Part shown: positions 51,401-64,000 of the stretch, piece after piece
Position numbering within the stretch: the stretch's first letter is position 1
Layout of the letters: every line of letters begins with the position of its first letter
Assembly: GCF_003945595.2 (NCBI RefSeq)
Contig: NW_024104284.1
Span: 1,189,001 to 1,253,000, forward strand
Reading direction: 5' to 3'
Length of the DNA stretch: 64,000 bases
DNA from: Pipra filicauda
Taxonomy: Eukaryota > Chordata > Aves > Passeriformes > Pipridae
Translations under genes and position numbers: made by a program
Notes under the pieces: model-generated
Told to the model about the DNA's origin: nothing
Database searches by the model: none
Seen by the model: the letters and a program-made list of their open reading frames with translations, nothing else

Positions 51401-54400
51401 TGAGTTCTCCTTTCAATAACCAGCCAGAGAGTATTTACAATTATTTTTAGTTCCTGATAGTCTAAACAAATTTACTCATTAAAAACAACTGAGTAATAAA
51501 AACAAACATGCCCAACCATGTAAACCAAATGCAAAAATCTGCCAGTCATTTGTGAAAATGGTTTTGATTTGACTATATCTAAATTGGCAGGGGTATTATT
51601 TTCCCTCAGTACCACTGATGTGGTTTTACATAAAGGGTTTAATAAAATAGGTGGCTTTAGAGAAATGCAAAAAAATGTGTCAGGGATGTTATTTTTCACC
51701 TAGAAATATTGAGACAAAAAAGCAATATGCACCATGGATTTTTTTTTTTTTTGAATCAAATATACTCAGTACTATCTTTTATGAGAGGAAATTCAGATCT
51801 ACAATGATGAATGCTCTATTATTTACAGAAATACGTAGTATAAATTGTGCTCTAATACTCTGCTTTTCCTGCAGTACACATGCAGCTTATGCTGAGTCTG
51901 AGCACACCAAGACCAGACTATGAGGGTTTCCAGTGATTTGATTCTGTAAAGCACAAATTTTATCTGCAGTAGAAAATACATTTCTCACAGGAATCTCTCC
52001 AGGAATAAGTACCTGTGATTTTTTTCTTACAGCTTTTTAGCAATTTTATATGTGTGTGAATTGCAATATAGTTCTTTGGTTCATGTCAAAGAGAGAATTT
52101 GGTTGTTACGACAGGTTCATTAAGTGATATCTTATTATTTGTTGCTGGACCAAAAGTAAGAATAGCTGAAGTATTTAATGGTATAAAAAGTGCTGAACAA
52201 TTTGGGCTCTTGACTGTTTTGTCCATCAAGAAGGTGGACATTTTTATCAGAAGACTGATATGTTTCCTAAATGCAACTGTCATAACTCATATTTATATCA
52301 AGACCTTGTTTTAGGTAACATCAAGATGTTAGTTCAAAACAATTTATATTGTTTCTAGTTTGCTCAGAAAAAACCACTATTTAAACATAATGAGTTACAA
52401 TATTTCCTAGCAAATATTTTTCTTTTGAGCAAAAGACAGTATTCCAAGCAGCAAATATATTGGCTAAAATGTTTGCCTTTTTAGCACATTTCCCACAAAA
52501 TAAAATGCCAGTTAGGCCTTATTCTCTGCCTGGTATCTACATCTCTATAATTTTGTGGCTAGTTTTGGTTGTAGTTTTCCAGCATAGTATTAAATTAGAA
52601 TTTACTTAATTTAGAACAAGATTTAGTCAAGTATATTAAAAAACGTAGTGGGACAAGCCTGTACAAATCTGCAACAAGATTCACTGACTTCCTATGAGTT
52701 CGTAAGGACTTACACTATTACTAACAGAGCAACATTTGGCCCTGCTTCGTTGCTATATCCGCATATAGAATTTACAAATCTCAAATCTGGACTCTCCCAG
52801 GCTCTCCACTCATTAATTTTTTTATCTGATCTCATAACGTTGTCTAAAGCTCCTCACTTAGAATACCAGGAGATTTTTGATGCCAGAGGTTCAAAAGGTT
52901 GTGCTTACACCTGCACCCTTCAGTGCTCTGGGGGAGCATCAACGCCACTTTGAAACCATGATTCATCTGCAATGGGCCTGAAAGCCAGCACCTGCTCTGC
53001 TCTGTAGGCTCTCTGTGTAACCATCACTGTCCTTGGACAAAACCTTCACCTTGTCTTCCCCCCCAGGTCCATCCCATTGGGCTGGTTTTGTCAGCAGCCA
53101 GCATTTCTCCCAGCAGCTCTCCTGCACCTCTGAGACATGTGCAAGGCCATTGCACGCAGATCACAAGGCATTTCATTGTCCAATTTGCTCATTTTCCAGC
53201 TATTTTCAATCGTAAATTATAAACCACAGATAAGGGAGTGCTTTGCTTTCCTGCACCTGTCCTGCAGAAAACAGTGCAGAGGACCTTGTAAGAAAGTGAC
53301 TAAGATGACCCTGAAACTCTGACACAACTTCATATAGACAGAGAAGAGCTGCCAGCCCATTCATGGACTTTAGCCCTTCCTGGCCAAACACGTCTTCCCT
53401 TCCAGAGCAGCTTCTCTCCCAAGGACAGAGGGGAAAGCACTAGTGCTCAAGATTTGCTACAATTCTGCCATCTTGATCTCAATTACAATTACAGGTGATG
53501 GGACAGCCTCTACCTTTGTAGGCTAGAATGGATTTAGCTGCTATTATGTTTACTGTGTTTTTAAGAATATTTACATACCGTTTTCTTCTATGAAAAAAGT
53601 GCATCAGAAAATGTGTGAAATACCACAGCCTGTGAGACAAGCAAATCCTTTCCTTTCTCCTTTAATGGCATCAGTGACTTCCAGCCAAGTTAACACCCAG
53701 TTGCATATGTCTGCAGTAAATCTTCACCTTCTTCAACACCTCTGCATGATTTGCTGTCTCTAGGTATACTGACACCTTTTCTCGTGTGAGAACTTTATGG
53801 CTTGATAGCCATAAAGGGACAGCTGGCCCCGCAGAGTGGTTACTGCTTACACTCACCTCCTAGTTAGTAGGAATTTAAATATATAGAAATGCGTGCACAA
53901 TTCTCACTTGTAACCTGATCTACGGGAAATGTTCCTTTATGTCTAAGCTTATTACTGTGGAGATATGTGTCTTATATCAGCAGTGGCTTTGTAAGTCCCT
54001 TTGTAATAATATAGCTAGAGTCTGAACAGCCCTGACCTCTGAAAGAGGCTGGATCTAATCCTCAGTCCGAACCAATGGGTCAGACCTACTTCCAGCTTTG
54101 ACTGTGCATGCCGTACAGAAAAATCAAAGGCATAGGTAGATATTATTTAGAAAAAATACTCAAATTGCCTGTGCTGAAAATATATTTGTGGCTGCTTTTA
54201 TAAATGAGGAAAAAATCAAGACATTAAAAAGATTCCCTTAATTTGTCCCTCTTTCTTTCTCAGTGTTGTGCTGCTGATGTTTAGTTTTCGAGGTGATGCA
54301 TTCAGAGCTCCATTTGCATGTGATTTCCTGTCTGCAGGAGCACACTGTCTCCTGAGTTACAGACCAGGCAGACCTGTAAGGACAGTGACTAATTACCTTC

Positions 54401-57400
54401 ATTTATCATGCTTTCTGGCATCCTTTCAGGTAATCTGATTGAAATCTCTTACTTGTTAGTGGCTCAGGAGTCATCAGTTCACAGGACCACCAGAGAAAAT
54501 GTTTTGGGATCCATTATTGCTCTGGCTGCTAAGGCACTTAATTACTATACCAGAGTATAGGGGAATAAATTGCATGTGTGTCAGTTGCTAATAAAACTTA
54601 AGTCTTCAGAATTGCCTTTATAAATTCTAAATTCAAAATAATTCTAGCTTTGCCATTCCTGTTTCCTCACCTCAGTGGGATGGGAAAGAATAGACAGCAC
54701 AGGCAAACAGTTGTTTTCAGGTGTCTGGGAAAGAAAGGATGAGAGAACAAGCACATATGACTTTTCTTAACTGAACTGCTTTCCTTTAGCTTCCTGGCAA
54801 CATTAAGGCATGCTGTGTGTGGCTTTATCCACAGGGGAAGAGGTGGGGACTAGACACTGCCTCTTGCCCAAGAACTTCTGCTGAAGTTTTCCTCCTCTCA
54901 CATCACAAAAGAGAGGTCCTGGCCACAAGGAAGGTGTTTAGTAGGGCCATAAAAATTGGCCTTTCTCTCCTGTAGTGGGGAAAGGCACATGCATAGGATA
55001 GGAACAGTGGCTGGATCGCATCCACCATGGATTCCTCAGCATAACAAAGCCTTTTCCCTGTTGCTACCTTTCAGCTGGCTGAATCCTGGAGAATCTTTTA
55101 GGAAAAAAAGAGTTGGAGGTAGTGAGATGGAATACCTAAAAGCAGCAGTGTCATGTTGCTCAGAAGTCAGAAAGCCACCACCTCTCCCAGCAACTGCAAA
55201 GACACCCCACAATATGATAACAAAAAACTGTCTTTGCTTGGCAGTTTCTGTGATAAAAATTCCTATAGCTGGACTACCCTGACTTTGTTTTGTGAAGTTT
55301 CTTAAAAATTATCTTTTTCTGCCAAAGTATCAGAACTTCTTCTTAAAGCTCATCTCTTGCCAGCATGTTTTGTTTTCAGTTCAAGAAGTGAAAAATATTT
55401 TTCTTTGCTTTTACACATTGTTTTATTAAATTCTTCCCAGTTCAGGTGATATGCCTTAAATATTATAATATGAAATTCCAAATTATTTCATTAAAATTTT
55501 AAGCATTGTGTTTCTCCCTTGGTAAAAGTCACAATACTCTACCCAGACCCTAGGACTCTTTATCAGGTTTTTTTTCCTCTAGCTAAATGAAAAGTTACCT
55601 TGAAATTCCAAGCACTTAAGAAATATACTTTTTTAGGTTGTGGGAGACTAGATTTATTATGCAGAAGGCACCTGTCCTTTTTGGTTCCTAATTCTATGGT
55701 TACTTTTTTTTCCAAATTCACCCAAGACAAGAGTTGGGGAGAGTTGTATTTTATTGTGCTAGTCCTTTATAGTGTTAGTTTGAACTTTCCCCCTTGAAGT
55801 CCCATTATTTGAGCAAAGACTCTTGTTCAAGGAAAGATGTCCATTTTTAAGCATGAAAATGAAACAGTGAAAAATATTTTTTTCCAATTGCAATATTCCA
55901 CAGAGGAAAAAATCAGTAAAATAAATTATTTTTTAGACAGAGATTATATTTTTCTATTTGGTACATTCGTGGAATGGAAAATACTGAATTGGTTCACTGA
56001 CTTCGGATCCAAAATTTCCCTTATTTAATGTTCTATAGTTTTGCTAAATATATTTTCAGTCATATTGGTAGCAGTGTAAGTCTATGGTTTTGCTAGTAAT
56101 CTGCTGTATGATATTGTGTTACCTCGATGTTATATTTTGAATCCCACACACATTCATTACTGTGCAATGGGCAAGCACTTTCCTTTTGATTGTGCTCTCT
56201 TAGATATTTCCTTACACTTGACTGGAACCCTAAAATACTTATTCTGTTTGCTAAATATATATATTCATAATTGAATAATAAATTCCAAGAATGATCACTT
56301 AAAGCATCAGGTACTTGGAAAGTTTACAGAAAAGAGCCAGAACATACTTGTATACGTCATGACCCTTTGCCAACATATATTGTACTTTTCTTGACCTATT
56401 CCTTGCTTTTACAGCTTAAAGTAGAGCTTTCCTGAAAAAACATGTTTTTTTTTTTTAAGGATAACCTCATAATTTGGAATGTCACACTTGGTCTACAGTG
56501 GCTCTGTCTTATTGGACTTACAATCAGAAACTGAGTCCAGTCAAGTATTGGAGCTCATCAATGTCTCCCAAACTCTTTGGGTCTCACACCTTGCTGAATC
56601 CCCATTCAATAAGTGGGTAGGAAGTGCTTGTGTCAATGCTGTCCTACATTTCCTAACAATTATTCTAAGGCAACACAATTTATATCAAGGCTCTACCATT
56701 CCCAGGCTTTTATATAGGATAGAAGAAAAGCAACATTATTCACACTACTGATATGCCTCAGAATGGTGACAGGAATGTGACAACAAAAGAAGCTAATGAA
56801 AAAATTCCCTGTTTCTGGGAGACAAATCTTTAGAAAAATATTTTACTATTGTCCTTTCAATAAAGAGCCATTTCATCTGATGAAATTCCTAAAGAAAATT
56901 GAGATTACCAGTGGCCAGGAAAAAATAATAAAAATCAATGTACGGCATCAGACTGTAGTACAATCTTTTCCACATCTGTATTTTAACTATCTTAGTGAAC
57001 TTTTCTTGAATGTCACCAGAATGTCTACAGTCACTGGACTGTGCGTTCGTAATGGTTTATGGTAAGAAACAGAAGGTAGGGGGCTTTTTGCGTGATTTTA
57101 GGGGCTGGTCGAATTTTCACTAATTTTGGAAGGCACATCCTTCCAGACACCCTGTCATTCCAGAAACCATCCCATAAAATTGCATGACATTTCATGCATA
57201 GCATTGTGCCAGATACTTAGGGCGGCAAGAGGGCTTTTCCCTGTCCAGCTATGCAGGCAGGTTCAGCTCTGAAGGAGACAGGAGAGTTGCCTCTTTTGAC
57301 CACATGTACATGAAAGGTGTTGTTTGAAATTTCTGAGTGGCTTCAGTTGTTAGAAGGAGTTTTAGGAAAGATGCATTAGTGGATATAAAGAAGGTAATAA

Positions 57401-58910
57401 CCAATCAAAACTATACTGTATCCTTGAGGTAGGCCTACATCTTATCAAAGCAACTGTATGTTTACAGTTATGATAATACCTTGAAACTGAGTCTCTTCTG
57501 CTGCATGTACATATTACTCTTAAAGTGAATACATTTGGCCTGAGTATACATTTTTTGGCCAGAGTCCTGACAGGTAGGCAGAGAAGGCAAACTAGTGGCT
57601 TTCGCATAAGAAAATGCCTGTAGTAGTGCTGCTCAGGTTTTGGGTGGAGGTGAGGGGGGCAGGATTGGGTTTTTATTTTTATTTTTGTAACAGAGGCCCA
57701 GAGTAACTCTTCTGAAGGATGCTTTGCAGGAACAAGTGTGTCCATTCCAGGCAGTCTGAACTAGATGGGCACTGCATTTTGTTTTCTTGGCAAGAAAACA
57801 AATGTGGCTCACCACCTCTGCTACCCCATGAAAGGTAAGACACAGGTCATGCTGTGGGAAGGCAGGAGGCAGCATGTGCTCAGGATGCAGCTTGGGTATC
57901 TCACCCAGAGACTGCTGACTGCGCAGCTCTGGCCAGCAATGAGGTCAAAGATCTGGGAGACACAGAACATCACTGCTGGTTTAATTTAAATTCATCCACG
58001 TGGGTAAGTCTTTAGGCAATTAACTGTGCCTTGTGGGGAACCCACAGATATATTGCTATAACCCAGGGGGCTAGATTAAGAACTATAAAATCATTTGTTC
58101 AAATTGGAAAATAAAAGCCTGAAGCCATGTGAATATCTGCAGAGATTGTGTTTTGGGGCTCAGATTGTGTCAGTAGGCATGAATGTGCTACTTTCAGGTA
58201 TCACAAGAAAATTTTCCACTCTAGAGAAGTAGCAGCAAGGTTAACTTTTTAGCACTGTGAAATTATCAATGAAAAAATAAATCAGCAAAAATACCTGTAA
58301 ACACTCCTAGTCTGCAGGTGAGATATACCCAAAACACCTGTTGGATGAAAAAAAGCACATCTGTGAGATAGCTCCACACAAATTACAGAGTAAAAAATAA
58401 AGAGTGAGCCTGTGTGACTGGCATTGCCGAACAGTCCCAGAAAAGTAAATTGACTCAACCTGACTGTACGATTTGTGTTATTTTTCAAACACACCTTTTT
58501 CTCACTGACAGCATCTTTTTTTTCAGGGGTTTATTCATCAAATTATAATTATTTTAACGTTATGAACCCCAACCTAGGTTAACCACAGATTCATTACTGT
58601 CATAGGCAAATAAAGCAAGTGCACCAGATTCCAATGGGTTCTTCTGTCTCTGGAACTGGTTTGCAGCCAGGATGCTCCCTTCTCTGCCGTGGAGTAATGC
58701 TTGAGCAGACTTTGGCCAGTACCTCCCATTGCTCAGCCTCCGTGGCTATGCAGATTCCCACTGATGTAGTAGGGCTCCATCATGATGGGTTGATCCCAGT
58801 GAGTTACTGATGCCGGAAGGAGAATTCCTAGTACAGCAAGCGCAGTCTGGGCAATTCTTTGAGATGGTTTCTCAGAATTGCTTTAGCTTCTTGTAGGATT
58901 TCTTTTAAGG
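48406..58910. other. Unique DNA, no gene recognised
   Basis: Ten kilobases without a recognisable gene or mobile element. The longest frame is 127 codons (57362-57745, minus). A T-run of about 15 bases lies near 51740, and another T-run is near 56445. Nothing else stands out. Confidence 0.55.
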
Positions 58911-58960
58911 GTACACAGAACAACTGAGGTTGGGAGAGACCTCTCTGGAGATCACCAAGT
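58911..58960 (-). mobile_element. CR1 3' UTR scrap, abutting another CR1
   Basis: ACAGAACAACTGAGGTTGGG then AGAGACCTCTCTGGAGATCAC resembles the terminal 50 bp of a different CR1 3' UTR subtype (the ACCTCTGGAGATCA type) on the minus strand. It ends where the next CR1 tail starts. Confidence 0.7.
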
Positions 58961-58961
58961 C

Positions 58962-59308
58962 ATACAATCACAGAGTTACAGAATTATAGAATAGTTTACT
59001 TTGGAAAACCCCTCTAAGATCATCAACTCCAACCATTAACCAGCTCTGCCAAGCCCACTACTAAAGCTTGTGACTCAGTGCCACATCTACACATCTTTTA
59101 AATACCTCCAGGGGTGGTGACTCAACCACTTCCCTGGACAGTCTGTTCCAATGCTTGACAACTCTTCTGGTGAAGAAATTTTTCCTAATATCCACTTTAA
59201 ATCTCCCCTGGTGCAACTTGAGGACATGTACTCTCATCCTATAACTTGTCACTTGGGAGAAGAGACTGACACCTCATTACAACCTTGTCTCATGGAGCTG
59301 TAGACAGC
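58962..59308 (-). mobile_element. CR1 LINE 3' fragment
   Basis: On the minus strand this is the last part of ORF2 and the 3' UTR. The tail lies at the left (ACAGAATTATAGAATAG), followed by TTGGAAAACCCCTCTAAGAT and AACTCCAACCATTAACC. The fragment continues through the ORF2 end to roughly 59308, where the upstream GTCTACAGCTCCATGAGA text fades out. Confidence 0.94.
59061..59252 (-). pseudogene. CR1 ORF2 C-terminal tail (intact frame)
   Basis: A 63-codon minus-strand frame reads [16 protein letters not shown], then [13 protein letters not shown] and [14 protein letters not shown] before a stop. This is the conserved C-terminal block of CR1 ORF2. It has no RT core attached, so it is only the remnant of a truncated insertion. 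The frame is unbroken over its whole length, unlike the copy at 46-48 kb. Confidence 0.94.
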
Positions 59309-62300
59309 AAAAGTCTAATAACCCCCCCAAACAGTGTAGTCAGACTTTGCTGTCACTTTCTCTAAATATCTACTTTGAATTAAATAATTCAGAAAAAAAT
59401 CTAAGAAAAAGCTGGTAAAATCAACCAAAGCTGCTAAATATCTGCTTTGAGATGCTTTGATTAACCAGCTGAACAGCTCACTGACTGTAAACAAGTGACA
59501 TTTCAATAAACATTTTGGGAACTCGGGATGATCTGAATGACTTGACTTTTAGCCTGTGCAGGCTTGAAGAACATACTGCCTCAGAAGGAGAAAGTCTGGC
59601 TTCTCTCATGGAAGGAGGTCGTTGAGGCCTGAGGGTAAGGTACATCAAAGCATGGACAGGACATCAAGTACATGAGCACTGCCATTGCCTGCAGTGGAAC
59701 TTCTCCTGAGCTGAGGGTGAAACCAACAGTTAAATGCTTTCCTGGGTTTCTGCCTTGCCTTGCACAGATTTTTAAGGCATGATTTCATTTTTTTTAAGCA
59801 ATAAACAATACTTCATGCTAGTGCAAGCTAATGTAACAAGACGGGTTCACTTTATGCACTAAATTAAAAAATAAATCTGTCCTCAGTTTTCACCTGAATT
59901 TGACATTTCCCTTGTTCTTTTTGAGTATAAATTGAAAAGTGGCAGCCTAAGGAAAGGCATTTGAAGAATTCTCTGTTTATAAATGGTCTATATTATATTT
60001 TATATATGTAGGCAGCAGCTATAGTCTTCCTTTTTTGGCCTGAGGGAAAGGCAATGGTTTCCTGCGCCACAGAGCCGCAGCTCCTCTCTGTAGGCAGGTA
60101 CACAAAGCTCCCTTTAACTGATGGGAAAGGAGCGGTAAGATGAAACATGTCCACTGATGGTTAACAGATCTGTCCCTCAAGACTGCTTTTCACTGAACAT
60201 GGCATTTGTTTACACTCAGCTAAAGCTTTTAGCATTTTTGGGCCTATAAGAGGATTTGGCTGGTAGCCGTGCTGTTGATTGTCATATTCCCTAGCTAGAA
60301 ATGTCAGTTACCACTTCTCTTTCTTCTTCCGTTCGTTAAACTTTTTGTATATTTTCTCTATCTTTCCCAGGAATTAGTGATGACATGTGCCATTTGCATA
60401 TTTCTGTAGTTCTTCCAGGGGATGTGAGTGCACACAGAGCTTGCAGCTTTTAACCCACTAGGGATTCAGGGGACCAGGAGCAACATAATGTCATCTGAAT
60501 ATTATTTGTAGCATCTTGTGTTTAGAAAAACCCAGTGAAAAAATAAGAGCTGTTCAGCTGGAACTGAATATGCACAAATATTGCTTTTCTTTCATGACCT
60601 ACTACTGAGAATTTTCTCTGCAGATGACAGAAAGGTATTTCTGGAAATCTGTTGCAGTATAACTAACTGAGAGGATCTCAGAGCTGAAATTGTTTACAAC
60701 TTCCCCTTTTATTATCACGTGAGTTGTCAGACTGGCAACACAGCAGATTTCTCAGGTTTGCCATTGAAGAATCCTCACGGGGTTGTTGCTTCACACTGCC
60801 TGCCTGTGGAGTTACCATGGGCTTTCTCTGTTTCTCTTCCATGCTCACATACAGGAGAGAAACACTCTTTTCCCTTTCCTTAGGTAAAATTACTTTCACA
60901 ATAATACAGAATTCTATGCCATGCAGGGCTCAGGCTCAAGACCACATAATTAAAATCTCAGTAATGGACAGACGATATAACTCAGATGCTGCTGATTCAC
61001 ATTTGGTGGTTTCCACCCCAGAATGATCTGTTCAGCCATTTTTTCCCCCTAGTTCATTCACAACCCCAAAGGTGGGGGGTGAATTTACACTATTTACACA
61101 AGCATAACTGAGGAGACAATAGCCTCAGGGAGGTGGGTAGTAGCAAGCAGCTGGGCATCAGTAGTTGTTGACTTAATTTGCCTACCACAGCTGTCTTTGG
61201 CTTGCTGCAACAATGAACTGGTTTAACTACACTGGGGTCATTTTACATACGTCTACCTAGCTAATAGTTATGAGCTTGTCCCAGCTCATGAGCTAAATTC
61301 CCTTTGGTGTCTAGAAAAGAGACAAGCACCTCCAGAAGGAAATTCATCTGTTTTAGGTGCTTTCAGAACAGCTCATCTGACTCTGTCTCCTTTGATAATG
61401 ATGAAAGCACAGATTAGGGCAACCAGGTTATATGTATTGGTCTGGGACTTCCAGGGATCCAAGAAAGCTTTCAAGCCATTAACTTGTCCAGATTTTAGTA
61501 ACCCTAGTGAATACTCCAAGGGATTCACCTAGGATGTGTCTTCCTCCTTGTTATGAGTCTTATATCCCCTTATCCATTTCAAACACACAGTAGGATAGAA
61601 GCAGACTTTCTGCCCGTCATACTCCTCACGTGTTTGCCATTCTTATTATAGCCATTAGTCTTGTGTTCAGAGTCAAGCTGCCCTATCCCAGATGGGCAGA
61701 ATAGACTATCTTGAAAACCTCAGATAGTTAAAATCTAGGGAATTTAATTTTAAAGGATAAATATGGTAGAGACATGGCCACACTGGCCTAAAACTGGCTA
61801 GCTCAGAAAAAAATAGCAAGTAGGTACAGCAGCAGGGACCTCAGTTCAGGAGAAAAACCTAACTTTATAAAAAATTTTATCAAATACTCCAGCCAGCATT
61901 CCATTCAAGCAGAGCTACATCCACAGTAGTGTCCATTGGCTACTCAAAACCTAAGGCTATATGACACATATTACCCATGTAGTAACAAAATGTGCATGAT
62001 CTTACTCCCCATCAGTCTCAAATGAGACTCCAGATAGTCTTTGACCAAGGCTCTGCCCTAGAAAGACTGTCGTTCATTAAAAGACCTGCAGTAATCCCAG
62101 CTCAATTTGTGGCTGCTGCTTCACTTTTATGTATGATGAATTAGAAAGTGGGATGGTTCCTCCTCACAGTACAGGTTTCATCTTACTCTTCTTTGTGAAA
62201 AATTCCTCCCTTTCAACCCACAGACTTGGAAAGCATTTCAAAGCCTATCCTGTACATGTGATAGTTTCTTAACTCCTCAAGAACTGGTGAATTTAAGAAG

Positions 62301-64000
62301 TGACACCGTTACTCACTTTCAATTCTGAAGCATATCTCAGGACCACTTAGATTGCTTCTGTTTTGTACCACTTCTGGAATTTCAGAGATAACAGATTTGA
62401 TCTTAGTTGATAAAACAATGTAACTACATTTCTAATAATTTAACTGGACCAGCTGAATATCTTTTCTGTCATCATGAATGCTGCAGAGGGAAAATCCTTC
62501 TGGTAAGCCCTACAGGATTGAAAAAATTTCAAGTATATGTTTACTTTTTTCAAACATGCTTTGTTTACTTATTTTCTTTTTCAGTGAAGTAGTCCCTTTA
62601 AAAAAGTTCTATAACTATTTCGAATTGCAAACTGTAATGTGCATGCCAGGCTACATGTACGTCCTCCTGTTATCCTCTTGACAGTCCAGTGAAATCTCTG
62701 CTAGATGCTGTATGCAACACAGCACAGCTGCTGTGGGATCCAGTTTCATTAGCCACTTCCTGCGGCTCTGTGCTGTTGCTGGGACTCTCAGCTATTCTTC
62801 TTCCCTTCTTTCAGTTTTCTTCCCCCCTTTTTTATTCTCAATAGAGTCATATAATGTAAGGCACCTCAGCTCCCATGTTTTTTAAAAAAATTTTTCAAAA
62901 GAACTGGTCCTCTTAAAGCATGTATGGATGAATGTATCCCATTTCACAAGAGCATACATAATTGATTGGAAAGAAGGAAGTTTCAGGCAGTGGCCTCAGT
63001 TCCAGCAGGTAGCAGGGTTGCATTTTTATCTTGCGTATCAGCAAATTATTTACAGAGCCTGAAATTGCAGTGAGAGCATTGAGGGAGAAGGGAAGGGACT
63101 GCCATAATGTTAGAACAGGGACACAAAATTTCTATGAAAATTCAGAAATTAGGGCATTTGTTGAAACTGGCCGTATTCTGCTCTCTGAGTCCTTTTGCAA
63201 AGATATCAAGTTGTACAGGTTGTACAGAGCGCAATTTGGCTCACTATATATTATATAGTAAGCTGTTTGCAGAGCTTTCCTACTTTTGGATAAGGATGTT
63301 TTACCTGATCTGTTTAGAACAGGGGCTCTTCAGTGCAAATGGTCTTTTGTCATGACTGTACAGTCTTAACCCAGTGAAAGTGGATGGCCTGTCAGGGCTA
63401 TATGATAAGAATAGTAATGCTGCTGATTTAACAGGAGCTTATAGCTGCCTAGGAATTTTCTCCTTTTACATTTAACGTTTCAATCTGGATTAGACTCCCG
63501 AAGGAGTGTTTTGTCTTGCAGTCATTTATTTTTCCTTTTTTCCATTAGTTTACAAAACAGGGTCTATTTATTTTTAAATGCACAAAATAATATTTTATAA
63601 CACCTCAATGTTTAAAACAGTTTTGGCTTCTTTGATAGAGATTTGGATTTGGCATGTATGTTCATGGTCTGAAATTTTTCAGCATTTCAATAGCCTAGTG
63701 AAAGTCCATTTTCTTTAGTCCAGATTATCACAGTTAAGTATATGTGGCTTTTATAGAAGGCAAAATGATTGTTTTCTTAACTATCTACCTCTCAATTTTC
63801 TCCTGCCTCTGTGCATGCTTGTCTAGGTAACCCTGGAGGAGTGTTCAGTCTCTGAGGCCACAACTATTCTACTAAATTAAAAAGTGGAAAGGAATGTTCC
63901 CAACCTCTGGGTTTCAATTGCGTTTATGCCTAAATTTTTCAAAAGGTCCCAGGGATGGTTTTGGCTCATGTCAAATATCACTCTCCTGTACAATACCCAG
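59309..64000. other. Unique DNA, no gene recognised
   Basis: Open frames reach only 100 codons (60724-61026, plus). A pyrimidine-rich tract lies at about 62797-62835. No mobile element was recognised. Confidence 0.6.

Noticed and set aside
57362..57745. 127-codon minus-strand frame
   Set aside because: Unrecognised, partly made by pyrimidine-rich and T/G-rich composition, and within the range expected by chance.
58297..58312. TGTAAACACTCC, similar to the start of the miR-30 family
   Set aside because: It differs from the miR-30 sequence just after the seed and no complementary arm forms a precursor hairpin nearby.

Overview
The window looks like vertebrate, almost certainly avian, nuclear DNA. 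It is AT-rich, I see no CpG island, and it has no operon-like gene packing. Its recognisable repeats are those that dominate bird genomes: several 5'-truncated CR1 LINE copies, some ending in the TGATTCTATGA-type tail, and one solitary endogenous-retrovirus LTR. I find no tRNA, rRNA, CRISPR, DNA transposon or mammalian-type SINE. The species cannot be told from the sequence.

I recognise no host protein-coding gene. All long open frames are short (the longest is 168 codons, 42662-43168 on the minus strand). They are scattered over all frames, match no family I know, and are about as long as chance predicts for 64 kb read in six frames. The only coding-like sequence that can be named is the decayed CR1 ORF2 remnant at 46345-48315 and the ORF2 C-terminal tail at 59061-59252. 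The window is best read as intergenic or deep-intronic DNA.

Layout: 1-5.3 kb is unique AT-rich DNA with a small TEAD-motif tandem. 5.38-6.22 kb is a local tandem duplication with a 219-bp perfectly identical core. 6.2-12.9 kb is unique DNA with a paired TCF/LEF-like motif, a T-box-like inverted repeat and a perfect 14-bp stem hairpin. 13.0-15.8 kb holds three CR1 3' fragments. 15.8-20.2 kb is unique with an A-rich tract. 20227-20818 is a solo LTR with a perfect 5-bp target duplication. 20.8-39.4 kb is mostly unique, with a palindromic AAGTACTT array, a promoter-like C-rich/TATA patch, a G4 motif and a 28-bp near-perfect palindrome. 39.4-39.6 kb is a CR1 fragment in a slightly GC-richer stretch. 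46.3-48.4 kb is the largest CR1 copy, dead and internally deleted. 58.9-59.3 kb has two abutting CR1 3' fragments. The rest to 64 kb is unique DNA.

No previously undescribed multi-gene system is visible. The items most worth checking are the tandem duplication, the solo LTR, the hairpin and palindromes, and the paired transcription-factor motifs. All regulatory readings are motif-based inference.
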